Source: an uncultured Cryomorphaceae bacterium (GTDB taxonomy: Bacteria; Bacteroidota; Bacteroidia; Flavobacteriales; Schleiferiaceae). Taken from it: a stretch of DNA of 64,000 bases. Shown here piece after piece: positions 28,158 through 37,939 of this stretch (position 1 is the stretch's first letter; every line of letters begins with the position of its first letter). The notes under the pieces are model-generated. The model was not told the DNA's origin. It was given only the letters and a program-made list of their open reading frames with translations, and searched no databases. The position numbers were made by a program, and so were the translations under genes. The stretch lies in NCBI GenBank assembly GCA_937120475.1, contig CAKZJV010000007.1, positions 2,682,068-2,746,067 on the forward strand, given 5' to 3'.

Positions 28158-31100
28158 TGGGGAATAGTACGCTGAGAACTTTAGTGCTGTTGTTTTTTGT
28201 AGCAGCCGTTTTTACACTTTCAGGTCTTACCAGTAAGCGCCCCCACGTTGTAGCTCCCCATGAAATATGGGAACAGGTAGTGGCGGATAGCACTGAACCG
28301 GATACTACCTTACCTTACCCTTTTGATGCCGAAGAGGGAGGCTTATACCTTAATAATCCTTCCAACTACACCGAGGAGGTGGATTACGACCCCGAGACTA
28401 ATCAATACATTGTTACCCAAAAAATAGGAAACCTCAACGCGCGGCCTCCTATGTTTATGACACCCGAGGAATACCGGGAGTACGTGGCCCGGAAACAGGT
28501 GGATGACTATTGGAAGAGCAAAACCCAAAGCGAGGAAGCGGCTAAGGCAGAAGGGCGGGACCCCGGAAGCTCCCTCATTCCGCAAATTCAGGTGAATAGT
28601 GAAACCTTTGCCCGTATTTTCGGAAGTAATACCATTGATATAAGGCCCCAGGGTTATGCTCAGTTAAGCTTTGGCGGGCGCATCCAAAAAATTGATAACC
28701 CCCTCATTCCGGAGAGAAACCGCTCTGTCTTCAATTTTGACTTCGATCAACGCATTCAAATGAATGTTACCGGTAAAATCGGGGAAAAGTTGCAGATCAA
28801 TACCAACTACGACACCGAAGCTACTTTCTCGTTCGAAAACCAGATGAAGGTAGAGTTTACGGGTGATGAAGATGATATCATCAAGAAAATAGAAATGGGT
28901 AATGTGAGCCTGCCGCTCAACAGCTCATTAATGAGCGGGGCCCAAAGTCTTTTTGGTGTTAAAGGGCAGTTCCAGTTTGGTAAACTCCGCCTTACCGGTG
29001 TTTTTTCCGAACAGCGCAGCCAGTCTTCTTCCGTAAATGTTCAGGGTGGGGCCACCACTACTGATTTTGAGATCAACGCAGACCAATACGAAGCCAACAA
29101 ACACTTTTTCCTTTCCCATTACTTCCGCGATAATTACGAACGTTTCCTCAGCCAAATGCCTCTTATTATTTCACCGGTACAAATTACCAAGGTGGAGGTA
29201 TGGGTAACCAATACCCGCTCTGAAACGGAGGATACCAGAAATATAGTGGCCTTCATGGACCTCGGTGAGCGGGATAACTCACGGGCCTACCGCAATACTG
29301 CAGCCAACCGCCCTGGTTACAGTATTTTCGGCCGCTTTTTTCCGTACAGGGGTTTTCCTGATAACCGTAATAACGCCCTTAGCCCCGAGGTATTGGAGCA
29401 AAACTTTAACGGGGTACGCGATATTGCCCGGGTAAACCAGGTGCTGAATTCATCGGGCTTTGAAGAAGCCATTGAATACGTGGAGCTGGCCAACGCGCGT
29501 AAATTAAGGCCTACGGAATTTAGCTTTGACCCTCAATTGGGGTACATCTCCTTGAGCTCATCTTTAAACCAGGATGAGGTTTTGGCCGTGGCTTTCCAAT
29601 TTACGGCCGGGGGTAAAACCTATCAGGTAGGTGAATTCTCTACTGATGGAGTGAGCCCTCCGCAAAACCTCATCGTAAAAATGCTGAAGAGTACGGTGCT
29701 CAATGTAAAGGCACCCATGTGGGACCTGATGATGAAAAACGTGTACTCACTCAGTGCCTTCCAGGTAAACCAGGAAGATTTCCGGCTAAACGTTCTGTAT
29801 CGTGATGACGAGCGGGGTACACCTATTCCTTTTCTGCCAGACGGTAGCCTCAGCGATACGCTCCTTTTGCAGGTTATGGAGCTGGACCGTTTGAACAACA
29901 ACAACGACCCTCAGCCCGATGGCTTCTTCGATTTTGTGCCCGGAATAACCATCAGGCCGCAAACCGGACGTATTATTTTCCCGGTGCTGGAACCCTTCGG
30001 GTCTAACCTGAGTCGGAAGTTGGATACCGAAGAGTCGAAGGAAAAATACGTATTCCAGGAACTGTACGACTCCACCCGCTTTAAGGCCCAGAACGAAACG
30101 GAACTCAATAAATACCTTTTAAAGGGAACCTTTAAATCCTCATCCAGTAGCGAGATATCCCTTAACGCCTTTAACATTCCCCAGGGATCAGTAACCGTTT
30201 CGGCCGGGGGTGCGCAATTGGTTGAAAACGTGGATTACACCGTAGATTACAACCTGGGCCGCGTTAGAATTATCAATGAAGGGATATTGAACTCGGGCAT
30301 ACCGATTAAGGTAGATTTTGAAAATAACTCCCTCTTTAACTTCCAAACCAAAACCTTTACGGGTTTAAATGCGGAGTACGAGGTCAATCAAAACCTTAAC
30401 GTAGGGGCTACCATTCTTCGCCTTTCCGAAAGGCCGCTTACCCAAAAAACCAACATAGGTGACGAGCCCATAGCCAACACCATGTTTGGCTTTAACGGTA
30501 CCTATACCAAAGAGGCTCCTTACCTTACCCGTGCGGTGGATGCCATTCCCTTTGTTGAAACCAAGGCCAAGTCCAATATTACGGTTCAGGGAGAATACGC
30601 CCAACTGGTGCCCGGTTCACCGCGTGGTATCGAAATCGGAGGAGAGCCCACCACTTACCTGGATGATTTTGAGAGTAGCCAGACCTCCATCGATATCCGT
30701 AACCCCAGGGCCTGGCAGCTAGCCAGTGTACCCGGAGGCCAGCCCGACCTGTTTCCGGAATATGACAATAACGACCTTTCCTATGGTTTTAACCGCGCCC
30801 GTATGGCGTGGTACACGGTGGATCCGCTGTTTTACGGCACCGAGTCCAGAACCCCCGATTTCCTGAAGGATAACCCCGCCCTGCAATCCGAACAATATAC
30901 CCGTGCTGTTTTTCTGGAAGAGGTTTTTCCCGAACTGGAAATAGACCGTTCGCAGGTGCAGAATATTGCCGTTTTGGACCTGGCCTATTACCCGGAAGAG
31001 CGGGGCCCCTATAACTTTGACGTTGAGGCCACGGATGTATCGGCCGGTATAAGCGGTAGCGGAAACCTGTTAAGGCCAGCCACCCGCTGGGCCGGTATTA

Positions 31101-34100
31101 TGCGCGACCTGAGCTCTACTAACTTTGAAGAACAAAACATTGAGTTTATCCAGTTCTGGATGATGGACCCATTTTTGGAGGAAACAGGTGGTTCTATTGA
31201 TTCAGCAGGTGGAACACTTTACTTTAACTTGGGGAGCATTAGCGAAGATATTTTGCGGGACGGTCAGCAAGCCATCGAAAACGGACGACCGGCCGATGGC
31301 GACCTGTCTAAACTGGACTCTACCATTTGGGGATACGCACCCCGGGTAAGGCCTCCCATTATAGCTTTTGATAATGACCCGGCCTCGCGTTCGGCCCAGG
31401 ATATCGGTTACGACCTTCTGAACGATGAAGAAGAAATTGATTATCCCAACAACCCGGCCGGACAAACCTACCTGGAAAGGATTGAACAATTTATTGGTGC
31501 CCAATCTATAGCTTACCAGGTAGCCCAGACCGACCCGTCCAATGACAACTTTGCGTATTACCGCGCTCCGCAGTACGACCGCAGTACTATTGCTGAGCGT
31601 TATAAAAATTTCAATAACCCGCAAGGCAATAGCGACCCCACCACCATTGACGGGGTTTCGGCTTTTGCCACCAACAACCCGGATATTGAAGATATTAACG
31701 GTGACCAAACCCTGAGTAAAACCGAAACCTATTACCAGTATAAGGTAGAGCTTTTGCCTACTACCCTTACGCTTGATCACCCCTACATAACCGATATAAG
31801 AGATGCTACCAGCCACGTTTTACCGGATGAAAGCCAGAAAAATGTTCGCTGGATACAATTCAGAATACCCATTTTTGAGCCGGATAAAAAGGTAGGTCCG
31901 ATCAGCGATTTCCGTTCCATCCGCTTTATCAGGATGTTTATGAAGGATTTTCAGAAACCTGTAATTCTCCGTTTTGCCCGCCTGGAGTTGATCCGCGGAG
32001 AGTGGAGGCGTTTTAGGGGTAACCTGGATGAATTCGGTGACGGTTTGGAAGAAGATGAAGGTGACCAAACTCTTTTTGAAGTAGCGGCCGTAAACATCGA
32101 GCAGAACTCTTCCCGTGATCCTATTCCTTATGTTCTGCCTCCGGGTATCGATCGCCAGGTGCTTTTTGGTACGGCCAGTTCACAGCAGCAAAATGAGCAA
32201 TCACTTTCATTGCGGGTTTGCGATCTGCAGGATGGTGCGGCCCGCGCGGTTTTCCGGAATCTTGATTTTGACATGAGGTTGTACAACCGCCTTAAAATGT
32301 TTGCCCATGCCGAATCACTCATTAACGAGCAGAGAGGTTTTACCGGTGATGTTTTAGAGCCGGGTGACCTGAACCTTTTCATCAGGATGGGTAGCGACTA
32401 TACCCAAAACTATTACGAGTACGAAATTCCGTTGATTCCTACCCCCTGGAACTCTACCGAGGAAGAAGCGATATGGCCCGCGGAAAACGAAATAGACTTT
32501 TCCCTTTCGGAATTAAAGGAGGTAAAACTGGAGAGAGACCGTGTTTACCGCAACGGAACCAGTATTACCGAACGCTATAAAGTACGCAGGGGTAAAGCCG
32601 ACATTAGTGTGGTAGGTGCGCCTAACCTGGGCAACGTACGCACCATTATGATTGGTGTTCGCAACCCTAAAGGGCGTACCGTGGGAACCATAGGCCCGGT
32701 ATGTGCCGAGGTTTGGGTAAACGAGTTACGCCTTACCGAATTCGATCAAAGGGGAGGTTGGGCTGCCAACGCGCGGGTAGCGGCCCAGTTGGCTGATTTT
32801 GCCAACGTATCGCTGAGCGGTCGCACCAGTTCAGTAGGTTTTGGTAGTATTGATCAAAAGGTGAATGAACGCCAGAAAGAGGAGATATATGCTTACGATT
32901 TGCAAAGTAGCTTCCAGTTGGGAATGTTCTTTTCCAAGAATGTGGGCCTTCAGATACCGATGTATTTTGGGGTGAGTGAAGAGTGGAGGAACCCTCAGTT
33001 TAACCCCCTGGATCCCGATATTGAGTTTGACGATGCTTTGAACAACCTCGAAACGGAAGAAGAGCGGCAGGAGTTGCGCGAAATATCCCAGGATTATACC
33101 CGTAGAAAGTCGATCAACTTTACCAACGTGCGTAAGCAAAGAACCGGTAAGAAAGCGCAAAAGAAACCACAGGTGTACGATATTGAAAACTTTAGCGCCA
33201 GCTATTCCTTTAACGAGGTTTTCAGGCGTAATGTGAATACCAAAACCGACCTGCGCAGGGATTATATGGGTAGCCTCAATTATACCTATCAAACCCAGCC
33301 AACACCGGTGGAACCTTTTAAAAAGGTGAAATTCCTGCAGTCGGATTACCTGGCCCTTATCCGCGATTTCAACTTCAATTATTACCCTTCTAATTTTACA
33401 GCTATCGGTACGCTGAACCGCTCGTATAATAAGCTACAGGCCCGTAATATTGAAAGTCCCTTTGAACTGCCGGAAACCTATAACAAGTCTTTTACTTTTG
33501 ACCGGCAGTACAGCCTGCTTTTTGATATTACCCGATCGTTGAAACTGGATTTCAACGCCAGGATGAACACACGTATCGATGAGCTGGATGGCCCGGCCGA
33601 TTCAGAAGAAAACAAAGATGAGATACGCAGAAACCTGGAAGACTTTGGCCGCCCCACCAACTACCATCAAACCCTGAATGTAAACTGGCAGGTACCGGTC
33701 AATAAGCTCCCTTATTTTGAGTTTGCCAATGTTTCGGCCCGTTATACCGGGGATTATGATTGGACGGCTAACTCCCTACGTGCCCAGCAGGGCCCGGATT
33801 CCCTCAACTTCGGGAACACCATTCAGAATAGCATGCAGGTGCAGTTGAACAACAGTTTTAACCTGGTAGCCCTCTACAATAAATTTCCCTACCTGAAACG
33901 GGTAAGCCAGGGTAACCGGCCTCAGCGAAGACCCCGGAGAGGAGCACTGCCGGAACGGGGGCGAAACCGTACCGAAAATGCACCGGGAGATCAAGAAAAG
34001 GATGAGGAAGAGGAGAGAAGCACCTTTCAAAAAATACTGGATGGTACCGTAAAAACCTTGATGATGGTGAAGCAGGCCTCGGCCAACTTCAGCAAAACCC

Positions 34101-35473
34101 AGGGAACGCTATTGCCCGGGTTTAAGCCCCAACCCTCTATTTTAGGAATGGATAATGCGCAGTCGCAGGCACCCGGCTTCCTGTTTACCATGGGTGATCA
34201 GGCCGATATCCGGCAAACTGCAGCCGATAACGGGTGGTTGGTAACCACGGAATTACTGAACAACCAGTACACCCGAACCTATAACGAGAGTATGAACTTC
34301 CGGGTAACGGCCGAACCGGCTACGGATCTGCGCATAATACTTACTGCGAATAAATCCGAGTCTTCCAACACCGCTGAATTTTATCGTTTCAATAATGACC
34401 CGGTAGAAGGCGACCCGGGTTTTGAAATCCAGAACAGCTTTACTACGCAAACCTACACCATAAGTTACTACACCCTTCCTACCGCTTTTGAGTCGAGCAA
34501 AGCCCCCAACTATGACTCGGAGGCCTACAGTACCTTCCTGGCTAACCGGGAAGTAATTTCAAGGCAATTAGCGGTGGATTTTGCCAATAACAATTCCCTG
34601 GCTCCGGATGACTATACCCCGACTTTAAGGGATGTGCCCCTCGATTCTTCCAGCTACGGTTACCGTTATTTCAGTTATAATTCGCAACAGGTATTGATCC
34701 CCGCCTTTTTAGCGGCTTATTCCGGTAATGACATTAATAGTTTCGGGACCAACCCCCGCAGGAAAACACCGATACCCAACTGGCAGGTGACCTATGATGG
34801 ATTGGGAAAACTGAATTTCGTGAAGAAGCTATTAAACAGTTTGGTGGTAAGCCACTCCTACCGTTCTACTTATACGCTCAATAGCATTTCCACCAACCTA
34901 TTGCGGCAGCAGGAAATTGAAGAATACCCCGGCTTGCCGCCATTGGATCAAAACGGTGACCTTTTACCTACCACACAAATCGGGGCGGTGGTTTTAAGTG
35001 AGCAGTTTGCACCCCTGGTAGGCTTTAACATGAAGCTGAAGAACGGGATGAACATAAGGCTGGAATACAAGAAAAGCCGTAACCTTACCCTCAGTCTTAC
35101 CAACAACCAGTTAACCGAAACCAAAGGCACGGAATGGGTGATAGGAACCGGTTATATTATTCAGGATGTAAAGTTGAAGTTCATTTCCATCGGTTCGCGC
35201 AGAACCAACCCGGTATCTAACCTGGAACTCAAGGCGGACGTAGGAATACGTGACAACGTGACCATTATCCGCAGAATACTGGAGGATATCAGCCAGCCTA
35301 CGGCCGGGCAAAAAGTGATTAACCTTAAGTTTTCGGCCGATTATCAATTGAGTAAAAGGGTAAACTCCAAGCTGTTTTACGACCTCAATTTATCACGATT
35401 TAAAACCTCCAACGCTTACCCCATTACAACCCATCAGTTCGGATTGAGTTTCCGCCTTAATCTGGGTCAATAG
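28157..35473 (+). CDS. sprA: type IX secretion outer-membrane translocon protein SprA
   Basis: SprA (Sov in Porphyromonas) forms the very large outer-membrane channel of the type IX secretion system and is needed for gliding and surface export. The protein has 2438 residues, the size expected, an N-terminal hydrophobic signal (about 5-25), family stretches such as VNSETFARIFGSNTIDIRPQ (about 150), YLDDFESSQTSIDIRNPRAW (about 835) and a C-terminus ending in barrel strands (HQFGLSFRLNLGQ). It supplies the export route for the three type A sorting proteins in this window. It shares a start/stop overlap with ruvA. Confidence 0.96.
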   Translation: MGNSTLRTLVLLFFVAAVFTLSGLTSKRPHVVAPHEIWEQVVADSTEPDTTLPYPFDAEEGGLYLNNPSNYTEEVDYDPETNQYIVTQKIGNLNARPPMFMTPEEYREYVARKQVDDYWKSKTQSEEAAKAEGRDPGSSLIPQIQVNSETFARIFGSNTIDIRPQGYAQLSFGGRIQKIDNPLIPERNRSVFNFDFDQRIQMNVTGKIGEKLQINTNYDTEATFSFENQMKVEFTGDEDDIIKKIEMGNVSLPLNSSLMSGAQSLFGVKGQFQFGKLRLTGVFSEQRSQSSSVNVQGGATTTDFEINADQYEANKHFFLSHYFRDNYERFLSQMPLIISPVQITKVEVWVTNTRSETEDTRNIVAFMDLGERDNSRAYRNTAANRPGYSIFGRFFPYRGFPDNRNNALSPEVLEQNFNGVRDIARVNQVLNSSGFEEAIEYVELANARKLRPTEFSFDPQLGYISLSSSLNQDEVLAVAFQFTAGGKTYQVGEFSTDGVSPPQNLIVKMLKSTVLNVKAPMWDLMMKNVYSLSAFQVNQEDFRLNVLYRDDERGTPIPFLPDGSLSDTLLLQVMELDRLNNNNDPQPDGFFDFVPGITIRPQTGRIIFPVLEPFGSNLSRKLDTEESKEKYVFQELYDSTRFKAQNETELNKYLLKGTFKSSSSSEISLNAFNIPQGSVTVSAGGAQLVENVDYTVDYNLGRVRIINEGILNSGIPIKVDFENNSLFNFQTKTFTGLNAEYEVNQNLNVGATILRLSERPLTQKTNIGDEPIANTMFGFNGTYTKEAPYLTRAVDAIPFVETKAKSNITVQGEYAQLVPGSPRGIEIGGEPTTYLDDFESSQTSIDIRNPRAWQLASVPGGQPDLFPEYDNNDLSYGFNRARMAWYTVDPLFYGTESRTPDFLKDNPALQSEQYTRAVFLEEVFPELEIDRSQVQNIAVLDLAYYPEERGPYNFDVEATDVSAGISGSGNLLRPATRWAGIMRDLSSTNFEEQNIEFIQFWMMDPFLEETGGSIDSAGGTLYFNLGSISEDILRDGQQAIENGRPADGDLSKLDSTIWGYAPRVRPPIIAFDNDPASRSAQDIGYDLLNDEEEIDYPNNPAGQTYLERIEQFIGAQSIAYQVAQTDPSNDNFAYYRAPQYDRSTIAERYKNFNNPQGNSDPTTIDGVSAFATNNPDIEDINGDQTLSKTETYYQYKVELLPTTLTLDHPYITDIRDATSHVLPDESQKNVRWIQFRIPIFEPDKKVGPISDFRSIRFIRMFMKDFQKPVILRFARLELIRGEWRRFRGNLDEFGDGLEEDEGDQTLFEVAAVNIEQNSSRDPIPYVLPPGIDRQVLFGTASSQQQNEQSLSLRVCDLQDGAARAVFRNLDFDMRLYNRLKMFAHAESLINEQRGFTGDVLEPGDLNLFIRMGSDYTQNYYEYEIPLIPTPWNSTEEEAIWPAENEIDFSLSELKEVKLERDRVYRNGTSITERYKVRRGKADISVVGAPNLGNVRTIMIGVRNPKGRTVGTIGPVCAEVWVNELRLTEFDQRGGWAANARVAAQLADFANVSLSGRTSSVGFGSIDQKVNERQKEEIYAYDLQSSFQLGMFFSKNVGLQIPMYFGVSEEWRNPQFNPLDPDIEFDDALNNLETEEERQELREISQDYTRRKSINFTNVRKQRTGKKAQKKPQVYDIENFSASYSFNEVFRRNVNTKTDLRRDYMGSLNYTYQTQPTPVEPFKKVKFLQSDYLALIRDFNFNYYPSNFTAIGTLNRSYNKLQARNIESPFELPETYNKSFTFDRQYSLLFDITRSLKLDFNARMNTRIDELDGPADSEENKDEIRRNLEDFGRPTNYHQTLNVNWQVPVNKLPYFEFANVSARYTGDYDWTANSLRAQQGPDSLNFGNTIQNSMQVQLNNSFNLVALYNKFPYLKRVSQGNRPQRRPRRGALPERGRNRTENAPGDQEKDEEEERSTFQKILDGTVKTLMMVKQASANFSKTQGTLLPGFKPQPSILGMDNAQSQAPGFLFTMGDQADIRQTAADNGWLVTTELLNNQYTRTYNESMNFRVTAEPATDLRIILTANKSESSNTAEFYRFNNDPVEGDPGFEIQNSFTTQTYTISYYTLPTAFESSKAPNYDSEAYSTFLANREVISRQLAVDFANNNSLAPDDYTPTLRDVPLDSSSYGYRYFSYNSQQVLIPAFLAAYSGNDINSFGTNPRRKTPIPNWQVTYDGLGKLNFVKKLLNSLVVSHSYRSTYTLNSISTNLLRQQEIEEYPGLPPLDQNGDLLPTTQIGAVVLSEQFAPLVGFNMKLKNGMNIRLEYKKSRNLTLSLTNNQLTETKGTEWVIGTGYIIQDVKLKFISIGSRRTNPVSNLELKADVGIRDNVTIIRRILEDISQPTAGQKVINLKFSADYQLSKRVNSKLFYDLNLSRFKTSNAYPITTHQFGLSFRLNLGQ

Positions 35474-35499
35474 ACTTTTAGGGTTAAAGCAAATAAGAT

Positions 35500-35507
35500 T
35501 ACATTTG
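35500..35507 (+). promoter_or_regulatory. -7 promoter element of gcvH
   Basis: TACATTTG, exact TAnnTTTG, 19 bases before the ATG at 35526. It overlaps an in-frame TTG (35505) that would otherwise extend the reading frame, showing that TTG is not the start. Confidence 0.6.
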
Positions 35508-35525
35508 TCTCCAAATCTTATGCTA

Positions 35526-35906
35526 ATGAATTTTCCTGAAGAACTCAAGTACACCAAAGACCATGAATGGGTGCAGGTAGATGGGGATGTAGTCACCGTA
35601 GGTATTACCGAATTTGCTCAATCTGAATTAGGAGACATTGTTTACGTGGAAATTGAGACCGAAGGCGAAGATCTGGATAAGGAAGAAGTATTCGGGTCCG
35701 TGGAAGCGGTAAAAACGGTTTCCGATCTTTTTATGCCGGTTTCGGGAAAGATTATTGAGGTAAACTCTAAAATTGGAGAAGTACCGGAATTAGTAAATAG
35801 CGAACCTTACGGAAACGGGTGGATGATTAAAATTGAAATGACCAATGAGTCGGAGCTGGAATCGCTTCTCAGCGCTGACGACTACAAGGAGGTCATTGGA
35901 GCTTAA
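35526..35906 (+). CDS. gcvH: glycine cleavage system H protein
   Basis: The H protein carries aminomethyl groups on lipoate between the P, T and L proteins. From ATG 35526 (MNFPEELKYTKDHEWV) it has 126 residues; the lipoylated Lys is K63 in FGSVEAVKTVSDL, followed by the usual MPVSGKIIEVN. An ATG at 35520 is also possible. gcvT and gcvP are not in the window. The promoter lies directly upstream, so it is separate from sprA. Confidence 0.95.
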   Translation: MNFPEELKYTKDHEWVQVDGDVVTVGITEFAQSELGDIVYVEIETEGEDLDKEEVFGSVEAVKTVSDLFMPVSGKIIEVNSKIGEVPELVNSEPYGNGWMIKIEMTNESELESLLSADDYKEVIGA

Positions 35907-35916
35907 TTTTTTTAGA

Positions 35917-36288
35917 ATGTCCTTAAAATATTTTGCCCCTGCCTTCGGTTGGGGCATTTTTATTTTAATAGCCAGTACTTTACCCAGCAAAAAAGTGCCC
36001 TCTCTTCTGCTGGAGGTTAGTGATAAGTGGATACATGGTGTTATTTATTTTTTGGCCGCACTTCTAATATATGGGGGATTTATCCGTTATCAATTCAAGA
36101 ACCCTATTTCCCGGAAAAATCTGTGGTTCATTGTATTGACCTGTATCCTTTACGGAGGTATTCTGGAATTGGTGCAGGAGTTTATGGTGCCCTCCCGCAG
36201 TGGCGATTGGTTTGATTTTTTCGCCAATACCTGCGGTTCAATTATCGCTGTGCTCATTGTGCGGCTTTTTCACCGCATAATAGCCTGA
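35917..36288 (+). CDS. VanZ-like membrane protein
   Basis: A 124-residue protein with about four membrane helices. KWIHGVIYFLAALLIYGG (with the conserved DKxxH) and GGILELVQEFMVPSRSGDWFDFFANTCGS match the VanZ family, whose exact biochemical role is unsettled. I use ATG 35917; the longer frame from 35845 lies inside gcvH and is not needed. It starts 10 bases after gcvH, probably in one transcript. Confidence 0.88.
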   Translation: MSLKYFAPAFGWGIFILIASTLPSKKVPSLLLEVSDKWIHGVIYFLAALLIYGGFIRYQFKNPISRKNLWFIVLTCILYGGILELVQEFMVPSRSGDWFDFFANTCGSIIAVLIVRLFHRIIA

Positions 36289-36290
36289 TC

Positions 36291-36317
36291 GGGCCATCGG
36301 CCCCGGTACACTGTACC
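36291..36317. promoter_or_regulatory. two small adjacent palindromes before tonB
   Basis: GGGCC-ATC-GGCCC (36291-36303) and GGTAC-ACT-GTACC (36305-36317) stand back to back in the 54-base gap before the first tonB-like gene. They could be operator half-sites or small stems. No known regulator motif is recognised. Confidence 0.35.
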
Positions 36318-36342
36318 TCTACCTCCTTAAAACTTAAAACCT

Positions 36343-37077
36343 ATGGATAGCAAAAAGCATCCAAAAGCTAACCTCGAAAGCAGGCGTGGCCTTTTTTTCC
36401 TGATCGGCCTTTCCGTAGCCCTGGTGGCCGCCATCATTGTTTTTCAGTGGACTACTGTAATTACATATGAACCCGAGCCCGACTTTAAGCCACGCAAGCC
36501 TGCCTGGGTTGATATAGATGTACCGATTACAGTGCATACGGTGGCTAAAGCTGAGCCTGAACCAAAGACAAAACAAAATTCGGATACCCGAAAAATTGTG
36601 GACGAAATCGTGAAAACCATTATTGAGGTGCCCGACCCCTTTAAGGGCGACCCCGGGCAAATGGAAGACCCCGAACCGCTGCAATTTGGGGATGATGGTT
36701 TGGAACCGGAAGAGCCTATAGAAACCATTATTCCGGTTTTGGTGGAGAACATTGCCCGGCCCTTGCCCTGTGCTGACGTTCGGGGAAAGGAACAGCAGCA
36801 GGCCTGTTTAAACGAGTGGATGGCGCAATACCTTCAAAAAAACATACAATATCCATCGCGAATGAAGGCTATGGGACTGGAGGATGCGGTAACGGTGAGC
36901 TTTATTATCAACCATAAGGGAGAAGTGGAGCGTGTGCAGGTAAGGGGCCGCCATGAAGACTTTAATCGCGAGGCGGAGCGCGTAATTTCAGAGTTACCAC
37001 TTTTTGAACCCGCTTCACATTTTGGCAAAAAAGTGAAAATGCCCATGAGCCTCCCCGTCAACTTCAAGGTTCGTTAA
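36343..37077 (+). CDS. TonB-like energy transducer (first copy)
   Basis: One N-terminal helix (about residues 17-37, GLFFLIGLSVALVAAIIVFQW), a proline/acid-rich spacer and a C-terminal TonB domain from about 145 (YLQKNIQYPSRMKAMGLEDA, VSFIINHKGEVERVQVRG, PLFEPASHFGKKVKMPMSLP). TonB links the inner-membrane proton-motive complex to outer-membrane receptors. Two Cys (PCADV, QQACLN) flank the start of the domain, as in its neighbour. The spacer is shorter and lacks the poly-Pro run. A second copy follows after 78 bases. Confidence 0.88.
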   Translation: MDSKKHPKANLESRRGLFFLIGLSVALVAAIIVFQWTTVITYEPEPDFKPRKPAWVDIDVPITVHTVAKAEPEPKTKQNSDTRKIVDEIVKTIIEVPDPFKGDPGQMEDPEPLQFGDDGLEPEEPIETIIPVLVENIARPLPCADVRGKEQQQACLNEWMAQYLQKNIQYPSRMKAMGLEDAVTVSFIINHKGEVERVQVRGRHEDFNREAERVISELPLFEPASHFGKKVKMPMSLPVNFKVR

Positions 37078-37097
37078 ATAGGGCTCTCGCATGGTTT

Positions 37098-37134
37098 TTG
37101 TTTTGTGTGTCACATAGGTTTTTACTTATCTTTA
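37098..37134 (+). promoter_or_regulatory. promoter of the second tonB-like gene
   Basis: A TTG in TTTTTGTTTTG (37098-37105) and TATCTTTA at 37127-37134, one mismatch to TAnnTTTG, with spacing near 22. Moderate support. Confidence 0.4.
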
Positions 37135-37155
37135 ACCCCAGTAAAAGACTAATCA

Positions 37156-37863
37156 ATGGAAGTCAAAAAAAATCCGAAGAAAGATCTTGAGAATTTTCGC
37201 GGTTTGTTCATCCAGGCCGGCTTAGTGATCGGTTTAGTGTTGGTCATCGTTCTGATCGAATGGAAAACCTACGATCGGTCGGTTTCAGACCTCGGTGAAC
37301 TGGACGTTGAAATCGATGATGAGATTATTCCCATTACCAACCGTGAACTGGCTCCACCTCCACCCCCACCACCCCCGCCACCCGAAGTTATCGAGGTAGT
37401 TGAGGATGACGTGGAATTAGAGGAAGAGTTGGAAATTCAATCGACCGAAACAGATGAAACCGAAGAGGTGGAAATCATTGAAATGGAAGAAGAGGTTTCG
37501 GATGAGGTACTGAGTTTTGCCGTAGTGGAATCGGTTCCCGTTTTCCCCGGTTGTGAGGATGCTTCCAATAATGCTGAGCGCCAGAAGTGTTTCCAGGAGG
37601 AAATGCAACGCTTTGTAGCCCGAAACTATAAATTCCCCGAAATGGCCCGCCAAATGGGAATTCAGGGAAGGGTGTACGTAGATTTTGTAATTGAGAAAAA
37701 CGGTACTATTTCCAACGTATCTGTAGTACGTGGAGTAGATAAACTGCTGGATGATGAAGCCGTGCGGGTAATTAAGGCGCTGCCTAAATTTGAGCCCGCC
37801 AAACAACGTGGTAAACCGGTGCGCATGCGTTTTACCATGCCCTTTAATCTTAAACTGCAATAA
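37156..37863 (+). CDS. TonB-like energy transducer (second copy)
   Basis: 235 residues: MEVKKNPKKDLENFRGLF, a membrane helix (about 17-37), a spacer with ten consecutive prolines (about 71-80) followed by a strongly acidic stretch (VEDDVELEEELE), and a C-terminal TonB domain (VPVFPGCEDASNNAERQKCF, FPEMARQMGIQGRVYVDF, LPKFEPAKQRGKPVRMRFTM). It shares the N-terminal pattern with the first copy, pointing to tandem duplication, but the spacers differ. A terminator follows. Confidence 0.92.
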   Translation: MEVKKNPKKDLENFRGLFIQAGLVIGLVLVIVLIEWKTYDRSVSDLGELDVEIDDEIIPITNRELAPPPPPPPPPPEVIEVVEDDVELEEELEIQSTETDETEEVEIIEMEEEVSDEVLSFAVVESVPVFPGCEDASNNAERQKCFQEEMQRFVARNYKFPEMARQMGIQGRVYVDFVIEKNGTISNVSVVRGVDKLLDDEAVRVIKALPKFEPAKQRGKPVRMRFTMPFNLKLQ

Positions 37864-37882
37864 TTTTATACTTTTAAAAGAT

Positions 37883-37919
37883 AAACCCGCTTTGCCGTGG
37901 CAGAGCGGGTTTTATTTTT
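37883..37919 (+). terminator. terminator after the second tonB-like gene
   Basis: AAACCCGCTTTGCC pairs with GGCAGAGCGGGTTT (14 positions, one wobble), followed by TATTTTT. The T tract is at the same time the -7 element of the next promoter. Confidence 0.85.
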
Positions 37920-37920
37920 G
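37913..37920 (+). promoter_or_regulatory. -7 promoter element of cysQ, within the terminator T tract
   Basis: TATTTTTG, exact TAnnTTTG, 19 bases before the cysQ ATG. Confidence 0.55.
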
Positions 37921-37939
37921 TGCTAACCGAAATTTTTAA

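Noticed and set aside
35845-35916. Upstream start of the VanZ-like gene within gcvH
   Set aside because: The extension is the gcvH sequence in another frame, and ATG 35917 gives a complete four-helix protein.
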